Notes: generated by a model from the letters alone, not told the origin. Positions 12,430-24,969 are shown, counted from the first letter of the stretch. The stretch is DNA of 64,000 nucleotides from Undaria pinnatifida (GCA_012845835.1 JABAKD010000023.1:10519840-10583839); one strand, 5' to 3'. Made by a program: numbers and translations.

Positions 12430-13045
12430 TGACACCCAGATTCGCACCATCGAAGACAAAGCTTACAAGCGGACAGTCTATCTACTAGACCACAACGTCA
12501 CATTGATATCTCGTATTTTATTGTTACCACTAAAATTGATAAATAAATACCAAGTATCGTTTTTTCATGAGGGTCATTATTGTTTCCGATGACACCCGGA
12601 TTTGAACCAGCGAAGGTCAGGCTTATAAACGGACAGGCTATCTACCAGGCCACAATGTAACAGCAGCAGTGGTAACCAACGAAGGTCAGGATTATAAACG
12701 GACAGTCTATCTACTAGACCACAATGTCACAGCAGCGGTGGTAACCAACGAAGGTCAGGATTACAAACGGACAGTCCATCTACTAGACCACAATGTCACA
12801 CAAGCAGTGGTATCTACCAGTACTATTTTTTTACGAACATATATAAATGTTTTGACGAGGATATTTTTTTTTTCATATGACCCCTGGATTCAACCAACGA
12901 AAACCAGGCTTATAAGCGGACAGTCTCTCCACTAGAAGACCACAAAGTCACATTGATATCTATGATTTGTTTTCATGAGGATCATTTTTTTTCCCCCATG
13001 ACACCGGAATTCGAACCAACGAGAAGACCTTAAGGCTTAGTCTAT
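12430..13045 (-). repeat. Cluster of about six tRNA-like units
   Basis: On the minus strand each unit has an A-box-like GTGGTCTAGTAG, a central GTCCGCTTATAAGC-like stretch and a B-box-like GGTTCRAATCC about 40-50 bp later. Units lie at about 12430-12500, 12588-12660, 12665-12730, 12738-12795, 12875-12950 and 12998-13040. The third and fourth are a near-perfect ~66 bp tandem pair. The stems do not pair well, so these look like tRNA pseudogenes or heads of tRNA-derived SINEs rather than working tRNAs. Some are followed by a shared T-rich segment. Confidence 0.6.
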
Positions 13046-13614
13046 AGTACATACCGGTACTACTACACCAGGTTTGTACATACCATTAGCTGTTGGATCC
13101 CAATCAATGCACTATTATAAGGCTAGTTTGGGTAAAGCTATCGGTTAACCCTTTGCAAGTGGTCAAACGGGCTAATACCCCACTAATTTCTGAACAGCAC
13201 GCCCAGCTCAGATCGGTCCGGCTTTATACAGCCCAGCAGCGCCGCGTAGCGCGGTGCGGTGCCGCGTGCCCTTCGATGCGGTGCTGGGTCGTGCTGCGCT
13301 GTGTGCTTTCTTTCGAACATAGAGCAGTACCGGGTATAATACGTGTTGTTGTGTACTACCAGGTACTCTTCTTCTTTCTTTTTTTCTACGTGTATTTGAT
13401 CTTTGACGGCCCCCTGTTTTTCCCCACGCAAAGTACCCCCGTACTGCCGATCAGAACGTAACACCGGTAACAAGTGCACACAGCACAGGTGAGCACAACA
13501 GGGCAATTTGCTCTGCACAAGCAGCTCTTGGCATTATCAAATCGCTGTTCGCACCACATCATGGGCCTCTTCTTTCTGCCCTCTCTACATGTCTTTAGTT
13601 GCATTCTTCCTTGC

Positions 13615-13910
13615 CTTGCGCGAGCGTAGCGGGCGGCGTTGGCCGCCCCCGGAGCGGAACCCTTGTACATACATACTTTTGACCCTGATAGCTACACTGT
13701 AGTTGCAAGGGGAGTCGCCGACCTATATCCTTAATGAGGACACACAACCCGTAATACGTGCGATCGGAGTATCACACACAGCTTGCCAAGATGAGTTTCG
13801 ACAAAATATTCGATCTCACAGCTGGGGTGTATTTTCATTTTTTATAATATATACAAGAGCTTCGCTCGCGGGCGGCTGGGCGCCGCCCGCTACGCTTGCG
13901 GAAGGAGGAA
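13615..13910. mobile_element. Foldback element with GC-hairpin ends
   Basis: The two ends are inverted copies of each other. Each contains AGCGTAGCGGGCGGC, a short loop, then GCCGCCC, and each ends inward in CTTGTA. Each end is also a hairpin by itself. The interior (about 13680-13855) matches, in reverse, the start of the G-rich insertion at 41137-41310. The layout fits a small foldback transposon or a composite of hairpin modules. No protein is encoded. Confidence 0.55.
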
Positions 13911-14411
13911 TGGACATTCAGTAGGAAGGCGGAAAAGAAGCACAAATAAATGGCGCAACTGGCGACTCGAAAATGCCAACAGGCCCATATATAGTACAAC
14001 GGTACAGGAAAGAGACGATTATGATTATGAGTTTGTTATTATCATCCATTCGCCCAGTCCATGATGGGCACGTCGGAGGACTTGCTTGGCATATCCTTCC
14101 ACCTCTCAGGTAGCACCTGTACACTTATTAATAGCTCTCTCTAAGTCGATCATCAATAATAAATTATCGCAGTGCATAAACACCAGGCACGCGCTTGTCA
14201 AGGATAGAGACAGGAAAACTACAACTTAAGATGTAAAGGAGCGCACTGCCAAAAAAAACATGCTGAAAGCAGGAACTTGAACGCACACACCGCAAACATG
14301 TGAAGTACATTTGTATTCCAGAAAGACGAAGAGCACGCATTTAGGCATAGTTCTCGAGAAACGATGCTGGTATAATAAACCACAACTTAACGTTCTATAA
14401 AGAACGTGCTG

Positions 14412-17400
14412 TCAACATTGCTTCCGAAGGAGCATGCAGGCTTGCTTGGACTCTTCCTCCTCAGCGGAGGTACCCAGCACCTTGCACTCTTGTTTTTTGT
14501 CGATGATCTTGTGGATCTGTCCACAAACGTTGAAGCATGGCGGGAGGACGTCGATAAGTATGTGTAAAAAAGTATTGGTACTTGTTGATTATATGCTTGG
14601 ATATGATGCGGATATGATGACGGTTGAGTATTGTAGGGGTTTCCAGTGATAAGTTGGCTACATGATAGCGGGATATCGGGATGGTGGAAATACTCCGCCT
14701 ATTTATCCGCCTTTCTTCCTGGCGAGCGCACTCCACGCTGCGCCTTGGCTAGGAGCAACTTAATATATATATGTACGTCCTATACTTGTCTTCATACCGG
14801 TGACTTCACTACCCCACTATTGTCAGCTCAACGGGTAAGCCCTCTACGCTTCGTAGGGATCAACAAACACGATAATTATCGCGTACGCGGTACTATCCCT
14901 GTTAGAGAAAAGGGTGTCGTACTATCTGTATCATGAATATGATATTCTAGTCTGACATGCTTTGCTTGACAATGATTGATGATAGGGCTTTGATTATGTT
15001 CAAGCCTCCTTTGTTATGTCGCCCCCTCAACTCCCCCCGCCCTTATCGTGCGCGTGTGCAGAGTGTTATGATAAGCGGTATCCGCTGTATGCCGGACCAC
15101 AAAAATATTGAGCAGGGGGAATGGGGTAGATTATAAGGTTCTTATAGTCCACAGTTAGGTGCTCAAACATTTTATGTACGTAGTATACGAACATTTTGAG
15201 TACAGACGAAGATTGTCAACATTCCTGCGTTTGTTATGGAGTTCGTACCTGATACCGTATCCTATATACCAGGTACGCGTTTTAATCAAGGTTGCCAAAC
15301 AGTTTAAAGGATCGCTATTTCTTTATCGCGGTAGCTTATCAAGTAGCAGCATGGACTAACACTCTTGCAGCACTGTGATACTACGTGTCGCTCCTCCGGG
15401 AAGGAACGTGCGGAATAACTTGACCCTCGATATAACAACCTCGTCACGTGTAGCGAGGCGTTTGCGCTCTGATCTATCGGTACTCTGAAACAGATACAGA
15501 CACGCAGTTGAAGTCGTGCTATACCGGCATCGAACAGTTGTCGAGTGAACTCTGAAATATAGTGACATATTGCGAGATTTAATATGTTTTTGCTGGGTTT
15601 GCGGTTAATGGTGATGTATGCGTTAGTTCGGGTAGGACAAACCCGCTCTAGGAAAGTCTCAAACAGACTGGCCTTTTTCGGGAGCTGATCGGATGCTTGA
15701 GAGCTGTAGCCAGGTACACCAACTCGCCCAGGGAGATACACTGGAAGACGGCGGTTGGGGTTTTAGATTATGTCTCTTTCATGAGTGATTTTGGCATTAC
15801 TTTTCAGAGAGGCAGTGGACTGGAGCTGGTTGCGTATGCAGATGCAGACTACGCCAGCAAGGCCACTGATAGGAGGTCGGTTTCCGGTGGGGCTGTCATG
15901 TGCGCAGGGGCATGCGTGTGCTGGTTTTCGAGAACTCAAAAGTGCGTGATATTTCCGATCACAGAAGCCGAGTACGTAGCACTGGCAGACACCATAAGTT
16001 GGAGATTTTCGGGGCTCGGGGATAGTGACGATTTTTGGTAAAATACCCGGGGTCATCCCCGCGTAATCAGTCTATGGTTTTCTCAACTAGCCCCATAATG
16101 AGACCCAGCTGAGCCAAACCGTTTAGTTTTCATCCTGCAAGGAGGGGTCACACCCACCTGTTAACGCTTGTGCGGGGAAGGATTCGCTTGACCACTCGAG
16201 AGGATTATGGCTCGTTAAGTAGGAAAAAGGTCTCAAATTCGACGAGTTCGATACGTCTGAACCCGAGGGCGACTAACTTTTTCGCGAGCTGATTTGAATT
16301 GTTTCTTGACAGATTATTCTGCATATATTAGCTGGAGTTTCGTACTTTTAAAAAGTGCATGGTAGTTAGGGAGGCAAGTAACTGTTTCTTTGCTTTTGAA
16401 ATATTACTGTTTTCACGATTGCGTTGTCTAGTATGGCATTATCTTTCGCGAGATTTGAGCGTTTGGAATTTGAATGGATTTTTAGAGTGTACCCAGCCGG
16501 GAGGCGTTTGTCTTATTCAAAAGCGAGTTTTGAGACTGCTGTCCAATCACACTTGTTGGCGCCCCTGTTCTATGGAGCTGACAACCGTTTTATAAGGAAA
16601 GCTGAAGGCTGATTATAAGGCCGATGTTTGAGTTTCGGATTTGAGTTTTCGGTCTATGAATTTCGGATTTGAGTTTTTGTATTTGGACTTGGGATTTTAC
16701 GACTTACCAGGTAGATCTTAGGTTCGTGAAGATTGATGTTGAATACTGTCCCTGAATGGTATCTCTAGATTTATGGAGTGCTTTTTAAGGACTATGGTGT
16801 TGCAATCTTTCTTTCTTGTCACGGAGGTACTGGGAGGATATTGATTGACCGTAATTTTCATTGAATCGTTTTACCCTGATGATATGACAATATAGCATCA
16901 TACCGTATCATTTACGAAGCAGGGAGGCTGTTGATTATATGCTTGGATATGATGCGGATATGATGACGGTTGAGTATTGTAGGGGTTTCCAGTGATAAGT
17001 TGGCTACATGATAGCGGGATATCGGGATGGTGGAAATACTCCGCCTATTTATCCGCCTTTCTTCCTGGCGAGCGCACTCCATGCTGCGCCTTGGCTAGGA
17101 GCAACGTAATATATATGTGTTCGTCTTATACTTGTTTTCATACCGGTGACTCCATTGTCAGCTCAACGGGTAAGCCCTCTACGCTTCGTAGGGATCAACA
17201 AACAGTACTTCTCTCCAGCAGACGTCGTAACCATCCAAATTATTGGAGCTCCTTTCGTTGTTAGTATTGTGGTATTGTTGTACTTGCTCTTGGTACTCGG
17301 AAAAAGAGCCGCACTTCATAGACTATATCCGCACGCCATCCCCTAGTCTTGAGCAAGAGACATGGATGTCTCGACTCGTGACACACAGGACGCAAGATAA

Positions 17401-19545
17401 GAGTAGAACGTACCTCGATGTCGAACGCCCTCGTGGCACCGTGGGAATGGAATGCGGGATGTATATCGAGCAAGTGGTCGCCTGCCTTCTTCAGGAGGTC
17501 ACCGACCTTGATGTCGCCGGTGCACTTCGTGTTTATGTCCTCGCCGACTTGGCGGCCCTCGGCGGCTGCTTCGCAGGGATTCTGCAAACGACAACAACGG
17601 ATGGAATATCTAGCGTTCAGTGAATGTTCAAAATAGTAAGGCCACGTAGCTGTCGTCGATTTCCAAAGTTGGAAAGGAAGTCGTACAATTTAACACTGTT
17701 GTAATGAAAGCGGTCGTTTATGGGCAAAGCCCTGCCTGGTACCACAACGTTGCTAACACCTATGAAATCACCACTGGGACAGGAACGAACGGGATTCACA
17801 GTCGCAACTGGTAAGCGTAAGCCCCAGTATACTGCTATATAAGGCCTACCGGCGGAATACCGACAACGAAGGGTAAGAGACAGTACCTGCTGTATATATT
17901 GTTCGGTACTACTCTATTACTGCTACTATCAACACTATTACGACCGACGTGTACTGCGATTCCTGAAGAGGTTGCGCACCCTACCTGCTACTTGTACTCG
18001 TTAATACAAAGAGTTCATGTGGTTGTATGAAAAATGAGTAACTTCAGTAGTACACCGCGTCACTACATGAACAACTCGCTAACCCCAATCACGGGACTGC
18101 TCTCCAGCATCACCCAGGTTAACTTCAGCTTCTGTTTACTGCTATATACCAACCTCCAGTGCGTACTGCGACTGGTGCTGAGGTATCATGCTGCTGTGTT
18201 ATTTATCACTGCATGGACCATTTTTACAACCCTGGCTGACCCCCGTGATGAGACTTGCCCGTTTTCATTGCGTCTTACATGTATAGATACCACGTAGTCG
18301 TAGTCGTACATCCAAAACGTGTGTTTATATCACAGCACAAAGCGTCACTGCATGGACCACTTGTCCAACACCCGCTTACCCCGATGACGGGACTGCCCCG
18401 TACTCGTAGTCGTACATACATGAAGTGTGTTTGGCTGTACGTATGAAAAAGAAATCGCATCACACAGCGTCACTGCATAGGTCTACTCGTAGACCTGAGT
18501 ACTTGTACAATTCCCGCTTATACCCCGATGACGGGACTGCCCCGCACGTACTCGTACACGCAAAAGTGTGTTTGTACGCATGAAAAATAAATCACAGCAC
18601 ACAACTGCGTAGACAACTAGTACAACATGCTTACCCCGACGACGGGACTGCCCTCCGTGACCACCAAGGCGAACTTGAGTTTGTTCAGGCTACGCGTCTC
18701 CAAGCACAGCTTCCACACCGTGTGGTAGTTCGACCACGCTGGTGTAGCACACACATGCTACAGCAGACGTTGCAGACAGGCACACAAGGTCAAACAATGT
18801 AAATTTCAATGTGCATCATTATTGGAAACAGGATTCGCTTGAGTTCACCAACACCCAAAACCACATACTGGTAGTCTATTGCGCACAACTTGCAGCACAC
18901 TCAGCCAACACTCAACGCAGCACTACCGAAAATACAGGGTGTTGACATCTGGTGTTCTTACCTATGTCGCACGGCGCTGAACACACTGACAACGGGAACA
19001 AACTCTCAAAGTATAGTAGCTGACGGCAAACATCAAATTCCAACAACACGAAGAAATGAAACTCACGTGTCGTCAAGCTCTCAGCTTCTTCGTTAGGGAC
19101 GCCGATCGAAGGTGAATCACAGGTGTCCGCGTCACACCAGTCACACACACGAGGGTTGTCGCCGCTTCCCCAGTGCTTCTTGTTAAGGTTATGAAAAGCT
19201 TGGCACGTGGAAGGCTCGTCACTCCTGCAGGTGTCGCAGACAGCGTACTGGGAACTCCTGTTTTTCCTATTTCGTGCGATGAGGAAGCCGTCACAACCCT
19301 TGCTCGGGCACGGCCAATCAGGATTGCCAGAAGAAGCTGAGTCCCGTTCTTGCCCGACCAGCTTTCACACGCCTGATCCTGAACCTCCACCACCCCCACT
19401 GTTGGCGGAGCCTCCTCCCGCACTAGCCTTTGTCCGCTTCGCAAACTTCAACTTCAAATTGTTATTGCCGATCCGGCAAATTTCAAATTCAAATTGTTTG
19501 CAGCCGTCAACGGCAATTCCCTCCCAACAGCCAGCAATTGGCCAA
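14412..19545 (-). CDS. Host-type multi-exon gene, Cys-rich protein of unknown function
   Basis: Four exons on the minus strand join with matching phases: 19545-19067, 18738-18635, 17581-17414 and 14516-14412 (stop at 14412-14414). Donors are GTGAGT, GTAAGC and GTACGT; acceptors end in CAG or AAG. Exon 1 has a Gly/Ser-rich linker and then a zinc-binding-type cysteine pattern: CPSKGC, CDTC, a His, CDWC and DTC. Exon 2 encodes WSNYHTVWKLCLETRSLNKL; exon 3 begins NPCEAAAEG and contains KVGDLLKKAGDHLL. I do not recognise the family. An in-frame TGA at 19365-19367 interrupts exon 1, so the copy may be broken, or that base may be wrong. More 5' exons probably lie upstream. The last intron holds a Copia element. 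Confidence 0.5.
14583..17204 (+). mobile_element. Ty1/Copia LTR retrotransposon fossil
   Basis: LTRs lie at 14583-14869 (287 bp) and 16929-17204 (276 bp). They begin TGTTGAT and end ATCAACAAACA, and are nearly identical by eye. The flanking 5 bp target duplication GTACT is intact at 14578-14582 and 17205-17209. A purine-rich tract (GCAGGGAGG) precedes the 3' LTR. Inside, only a Copia RNase H region is recognisable at about 15660-16040, with YADADYA and ITEAEYVAL motifs. The element is strongly shortened and broken. The LTR similarity argues for a fairly recent insertion. It sits in the last intron of the minus-strand gene. Confidence 0.85.
18030..18660 (-). repeat. Degenerate tandem copies of an exon/donor segment
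   Basis: The segment around the exon 2 donor (GACGGGACTGCC on the plus strand, with CTTACCCC just before it) recurs at about 18095, 18384, 18534 and 18640. On the minus strand the copy at about 18190-18080 still reads KLTWVMLESSPVIG before GTTAGC, parallel to KLKFALVVTEGSPVVG before GTAAGC in exon 2. Intervening parts share a GCGTCACTGCATGGACCAC-type stretch. This looks like repeated duplication of one exon plus flanking intron, most copies now decayed. Confidence 0.5.
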
Positions 19546-19559
19546 CTTCAAAAGTAAAA

Positions 19560-20300
19560 GTACAAAAAAGAAGTTGCTGAAAAAGCAAAATAAAAGTATC
19601 AGAGCAAGCAGTAAAGATGAGAGAACAAAATGAGAGCTAAGTATGAGACTAGGGAAAGCAAGGAAGGCAAGGAACTTCGGGACGGTTCTTTTCCCCAGCA
19701 ACTAATTTTCTTTTCGGCAATTACGGGCTGAGAAGGGCTGAGAGGGGGGAGGATATGCCGAGCGAGACGTCCGAGGGGGGCGAGGTCTAGGTATATAGTT
19801 TTATGTTGTGTTTGTCTTCATTTTCAGAAATTCATCAAAACGTCAAACATAATTCAGGGCCCCGTCAGCGAGGTGGGGGTGTACGGGGGGGCGAATCCAT
19901 GGGTAGTGAGCAGGTAGGGTACTGCACTAGGACGTTCGCATACATCATTGTGATCATTCTCAAGAAACAACTCGAAAATAACTCAAAACAGTCCAAAATA
20001 TTGCCTAAATTCGGCATATTTCGACCCATTCTAGGTGTTGAAACACAGTTTTCTTTTTTTTTTCCATTACAATTATCTGCGTTTCACCTTTGTAACGAAC
20101 CCGGCTACAATGTCGCCACCAACACCGTTGTACCCAAACAACCGAATGCCTAGTGATCCACGTAACGGCTTTATTAAGGCGCCAACGAACACCACAAAAA
20201 AGAACCAACGAACACCACAAAAAAGGAAGACGAAAAGCACTCCGTCAGGGCGTGTTCATCCCGCCGGTTGAAGTTTTATTTAGTCACAACAACCCCCCAT
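19560..20300. other. No supported gene
   Basis: A/T-rich and purine-rich sequence between the 5' exon of the minus-strand gene and the MULE gene. It includes a short direct repeat (CCAACGAACACCACAAAA, twice near 20183-20222). No domain was seen in any frame. Confidence 0.4.
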
Positions 20301-20304
20301 ATAT

Positions 20305-23300
20305 TCAAGACCCAGAAGTAGCGGCTCTTTTGCTACCCGCCCTGGTGCCCGTTCCTTCTGCCGCACCACGTTTTCTTGAGTTACTTGCTCTAGGGGGAAG
20401 GCGAACAGTGTTCGGGTTCCCGACCAAAGCTGTCAACCCTCCCGCCCCGCCTACCCCCGTCTGCGCCTGTGCTTGGGTACGGACGCAGGCGTAAAAGTTG
20501 TTCACCAGAGCTTTGGCGGCTTCAGGCGAGAAACTATCAGACAGAATACTGCATGTCAGCGCTAGTGTCTTGTAAACATCGGCGTACAACACTTGCTTAT
20601 CCTGTTCGGTTGGGCCCTTCTCCCGCAAGCCTAGCAGAACCGTCTGGACCGTCTGGCTGCTCCCCACGAAAGCCTTCCACCCCCCGCCGACACTGCAAGC
20701 TGCTGTCCCTTGGAAGCCGTCCGTTCCTGCAGCTGCTCCTCCGTGGCGATCTGCCGCTACCCATTTAGGCGTGGCAGCAGATGGCCAATCACCTTCTGGT
20801 GTGCCCCTCGCTTTCTCCGTCAGCCAGTGCTCGTGTAGGAGCCCGACGTGGAATCGAAAGCGTGGGGAGTGGATCATGGCCGCCCAAAAATGGCGGCAGC
20901 ACAACCCTAGGACCTGGAGTGCGCGGCACTGACACAAGTGGCTACCGTCGGAGAAGAGCGACACGAGGTACGTGTAGGTGTCAGAGCCGCGTGACTCGCA
21001 AACCTGCAAGACGAAGACGACGTCGCAAAGCTTCTCGGCGATGTACTCGAAAGTGCGTTTCAACGCCTCCGCGCGTTCCGGGCCATCGATCTCCTCCCCG
21101 CCCAGCTGGCAGTACAGAATGCCGCACCCATCTCTTGCTCCCTGAATCGCCGCGGCCACAGGGCGATCGGGAATTCCGAGGCTTCCATCACGCTCTTGAA
21201 CGCTGTCGTCGCCGGAATGGCCATTCGAACAGGTGGCAGGTGCTGAATGGCGTCACGAAGCTTTGCGGAGTCACGCTGGTTGTCGACGAGGCCCGTGAAG
21301 CACGTGGCGACGTCCATGAGAAACGTGCGAGCATTACACTTCTCCTTGATCAGCGCGTTCTGCCCTGCAAGGATACGTTGCGAAACGCGGGACGTGCCAA
21401 CATTTCAAGCGATGCGGAGAGAGTTGAAGCGATGCGGAGAGAGGTTTGGAACGGATGGTGAGCGACACCTTCATTTCCTCCTCCGTAAAAACCACGAACA
21501 GCATGCCGATTATGGGGGGGTCACACGACTTGCGCTCCGAAGACGAATATCGCGGAAGAATCAAATCACACAGCCAACCATGCATCCGCGAGGAAAGGCG
21601 CATGGATGGCCAGGCATGGTTCAGGGGGGGGGCGTAGGGAACGGGGCTGACTGATTTGTGGTGTTGCGGTTGAACGGAATGTACCCAAGGACCAAAGGAC
21701 CAACCACGAACACGAAAGGTTCTTTCGTATGCACAGCAACACTTGCAATAAGATACGACGCCAATCCAAGGCTCTTGCGTGAACGCCAACATTTCCCCGC
21801 GCGATCTGAACACTACCGACCAAGCAGCGATGAGATTGCGCGTGGTCTGGCGGGAAACATAACACGTACTGTACGTGTAAACACACCTTCAACTCTTGAC
21901 GTTGTCCACGAACCCACAGAGAACGCTAGCGGGGACACGTACTCCGCCCACCGTTTGCGGTCTTCGTAGATCACCCCCATGTATTGGTCTGCCTTGGGGT
22001 ATTTGTCGGTGAGGGTCTTGAACTTCTCCTCGAACTTCGCCATGGAGGTCTGTTGGCGAGCCACCTTGAACTCGTCCATGAAGGCCTGTGGAAAAACAAC
22101 GAGGTGGAAGTTGGCTTCGGGGCAGCATTTATATGCCGTCGCACCGCCAAAAAAAATGGTATGTTAACATATACATGCGTGTGATTTGAGAGTCAACATT
22201 AAAGGCGACATTGTCCAATGACCGTCAAACCGATACAAAATGCGTTTTATGTTGTACGTGCCCCATGCAAAACCGGTTCACACATGCATGTTGGAGCCCA
22301 ATTCTTTGGAGAGAGCCTTGGTGATGTTTTGGTACAGGTGCCACAAGCAACGCCTGGCCGTCGTGTCCGGGAAGACGTGTCGGACTGCCCCCGTCATAGC
22401 AGCATCGGCGTCTTGGATGAAGATACCCGGCTGCTTGCCACCACGGGACGCAAGGGCATTCTCCAACATCCAGATAAAAGTGTCCGTCGTCGTGTCCGCT
22501 GTGATGGATTGGCCGACGATACGCGTCCGGAATTCATTGTCGATGACGGCGAACACACCGATTGGCATACGGTACCGGTTTTTCACGGCCGTATCGTCGT
22601 AGAACGCCACATGCCCAAATCGATTCCACAGAGACACCTGCGGGCGCGGTTGAGGGGACATATTCATCTTTTCAAATGGCTGCATCCGTCGGTCTTGACG
22701 CGTAACAATGACATATGCGCACCGATTGCTGGTTGAAACTCTACGGGCGCTGGGTACGTACCTGCTCCCTCGTCTGCCAGAAAAGATGGCTGAGTCGGCC
22801 TCCCTCGTCAAGCTTCACCTCGCACACTCCGCCGCCCGCAGTTTCCCTCTTCACCTGGGACCCAAGAGCGTATATTTTCGGAAACGAGCAGCGGCAGAGG
22901 TACTGGGTTCAGGACAAACAGCCAGTCCTCGATCAGGCGTAGTCGGACAAAGCATACTCAATGATTACATTCCGCCCGTTCACGAGATACATAGAAATAA
23001 ATACAATACTTTTGAAGCATTTGACGGTCTGCGGTCCTTCAACAATGTTTTTGTATGCTTCTATGCTACGTCGTGTTGTTGCTTGTGCTGCCACGCCAAC
23101 CCCTGCATACGAAAGTGACGTGTTCACGGGCGGCTAGGCGGCGCACTGCTGGTGAGAACGGGTTTACTATAGTCAGTTCAGTGGGCATGTGGATAGCAGT
23201 GTCCTTCTGACGCGCCGAGCCTGGAACCCCCCCCACACAGGGATACTTCCGCAGAGACCCCCCCTGGAGTTTCCCAAGGGCACGGGGGGGGGGGGGGGGG

Positions 23301-24835
23301 GGGTCACCTCACACTTGACCACATACCTCGTCGTAGACATCGGTAGCATCGAACGCCCGCTCCCCTCCTGTTTGCGCCTGTACCGCGTTTTGAACAGCGC
23401 GACGGTTCACGTGCTCACTGTGCAACTTCTCCAGTACCACCGCGATAGCCTTGGGCTTCATGCCCTCAGCTGGTAAAACGTGAAAACATGACAACGACAT
23501 GAGACATTCTCGTCAATACCTAACGGGAACAAGCGGGACAATAAGTTGATGGGTGCTGCCTGAACGTTCGTTGGCATCGAGCACAACAATTATGACAACA
23601 TATTCATTCTGCTGTTGCGGTGTTGCCTACTCACCAGTCAGCTTTACCACTTGTCGCTGCATCTCCCCTGTGAGCTTTCCAGCCAGCTGCATTTTCACCG
23701 CCATAGCCTCGCGGTCAATGACGTGGTTGTGCTCGAGCTTCAAGTTTCGCAAGGAGGGGTGGGCGTGACTCTTGGCGTGCCTGAGAGTGACCTGCTTCAG
23801 CGATTTTGTCCGTGAACAAGGCAGGAACATATGAGACAGGAACAGATGTGCGCATATTCGTATTCAGCTTTAATCAACTTCGGCAACGACAACCAGCGAC
23901 GACATACCAAGCAACGGCATACCACGCACTAACTTTATTCCGTTACAGTGTCTCATGGTTTCAACTCCTTTCGCATATGAGGTGTGTCGCGGCCGTTTGC
24001 CCCAGGGGGTGGGAAGGGCGTGGCCCCAGGGGGTGGAAAGGTGGTGAGTCTTGAGATGGTGGTAGTGGTGGCTCTGGATGTTTTTTACTCAAGTGTCATC
24101 CGCACGATTCATAAGTGCCTCGAAAGTCCTCAAATCTTCCGCTCGTACGATCCTGGGAGCGTTCACGAGTGTCTAATAATGTAAAATACCGCGTACGTAT
24201 TCACAAGTGCCCCCCGCACCAACGTAGGCCGCACACCCATACCCACCCACGTACGCACCTCGAACGGGCAACTTATCCTGCTTGTTCCGCAGCCATTCCG
24301 GCGGGTGATGCCAGGCGCTGCGCACAGAAGGCAACACAATAATGAGCCGGTGATCAGTGAGTACAAAGACAACACTGGCAACGCTGGCTGCTGGTGTCAA
24401 CTTGCCGTACGCCCCTCGCGTCCCGTTTTATTCTTCTCGTTTCACTGTACTTGTCGCAAACAACAAAGTAAACACATACACATGCCCTACAAACACAGCT
24501 CCAGCTCCGGGCATTCGCTTACCGTTGTCCAAGGAGCGCAGGTACTGCTCTTGATCATGCCTCCCTTTCCCAGCTCTCTGACAAACGAACTTTTTAAAGT
24601 CCACCCTATTGCTCGAGCCGTCGTCCACCCGTGACGACTTAGCGACAACCAGGATAATCCCTTCCTTCCCACACACGCTGCGCAGTTCTTCTTCCACCTC
24701 TGCGGGTGTTCCGTTCTCCACCGGAATGGCCTTCAGCTTCACCAGCAATGCTGCTGGGTCGTACGCCTGGCCGAACGTGAGCAACAGCACAAAGGCCAAG
24801 AACAACCTAAGTTCTGGCTGGCTGCCGGGGTGCAT
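20305..24835 (-). CDS. Mutator-like (MULE) transposase gene, about nine exons
   Basis: Exons: 24835-24523, 24317-24259, 23791-23635, 23469-23327, 22902-22762, 22637-22284, 22085-21887, 21364 to about 21150, and a last exon ending at 20305. Every junction from exon 1 to exon 8 has GT and AG and matching phase. Exons 1-3 encode a FAR1-like zinc region (VDFKKFVCQRAGKGR, SCPFE, KLEHNHVID). Exon 6 carries the MULE catalytic core: FYDDTAVKNRY, IFIQDADAAM, then CLWHLYQNI. Exon 7 has TTSRVE. The last exon has a SWIM finger, C76-x-C78-x9-C88-x-H90 in its open frame. The exon 8/9 junction was not fixed. No stop interrupts the exons, so the gene looks intact. It could be an active autonomous MULE or a domesticated relative. 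Terminal inverted repeats were not located. The first exon start is uncertain, because a hydrophobic N-terminus may be intron read-through. Confidence 0.8.
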
Positions 24836-24969
24836 GCTATCAGCGGTCGGTGCTCAGAGTTCGGCGAGACCCATAATCGACGGTTGGTTTTCAGCCGCCC
24901 GGGAACAGCCGCCCGGGAACTACCATTCCTACTACGCAAAACTCTGTTGTGGACCAAATAAGTTCAACG

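Noticed and set aside
18030-18660. CRISPR-like array
   Set aside because: Spacing is irregular, copies are diverged and the genome is eukaryotic. They are decayed exon-segment duplications.
20781-21654. Plus-strand frames of 135-226 codons
   Set aside because: They are antisense to the last MULE exons, whose minus frame holds the SWIM finger and fits the splice phases.
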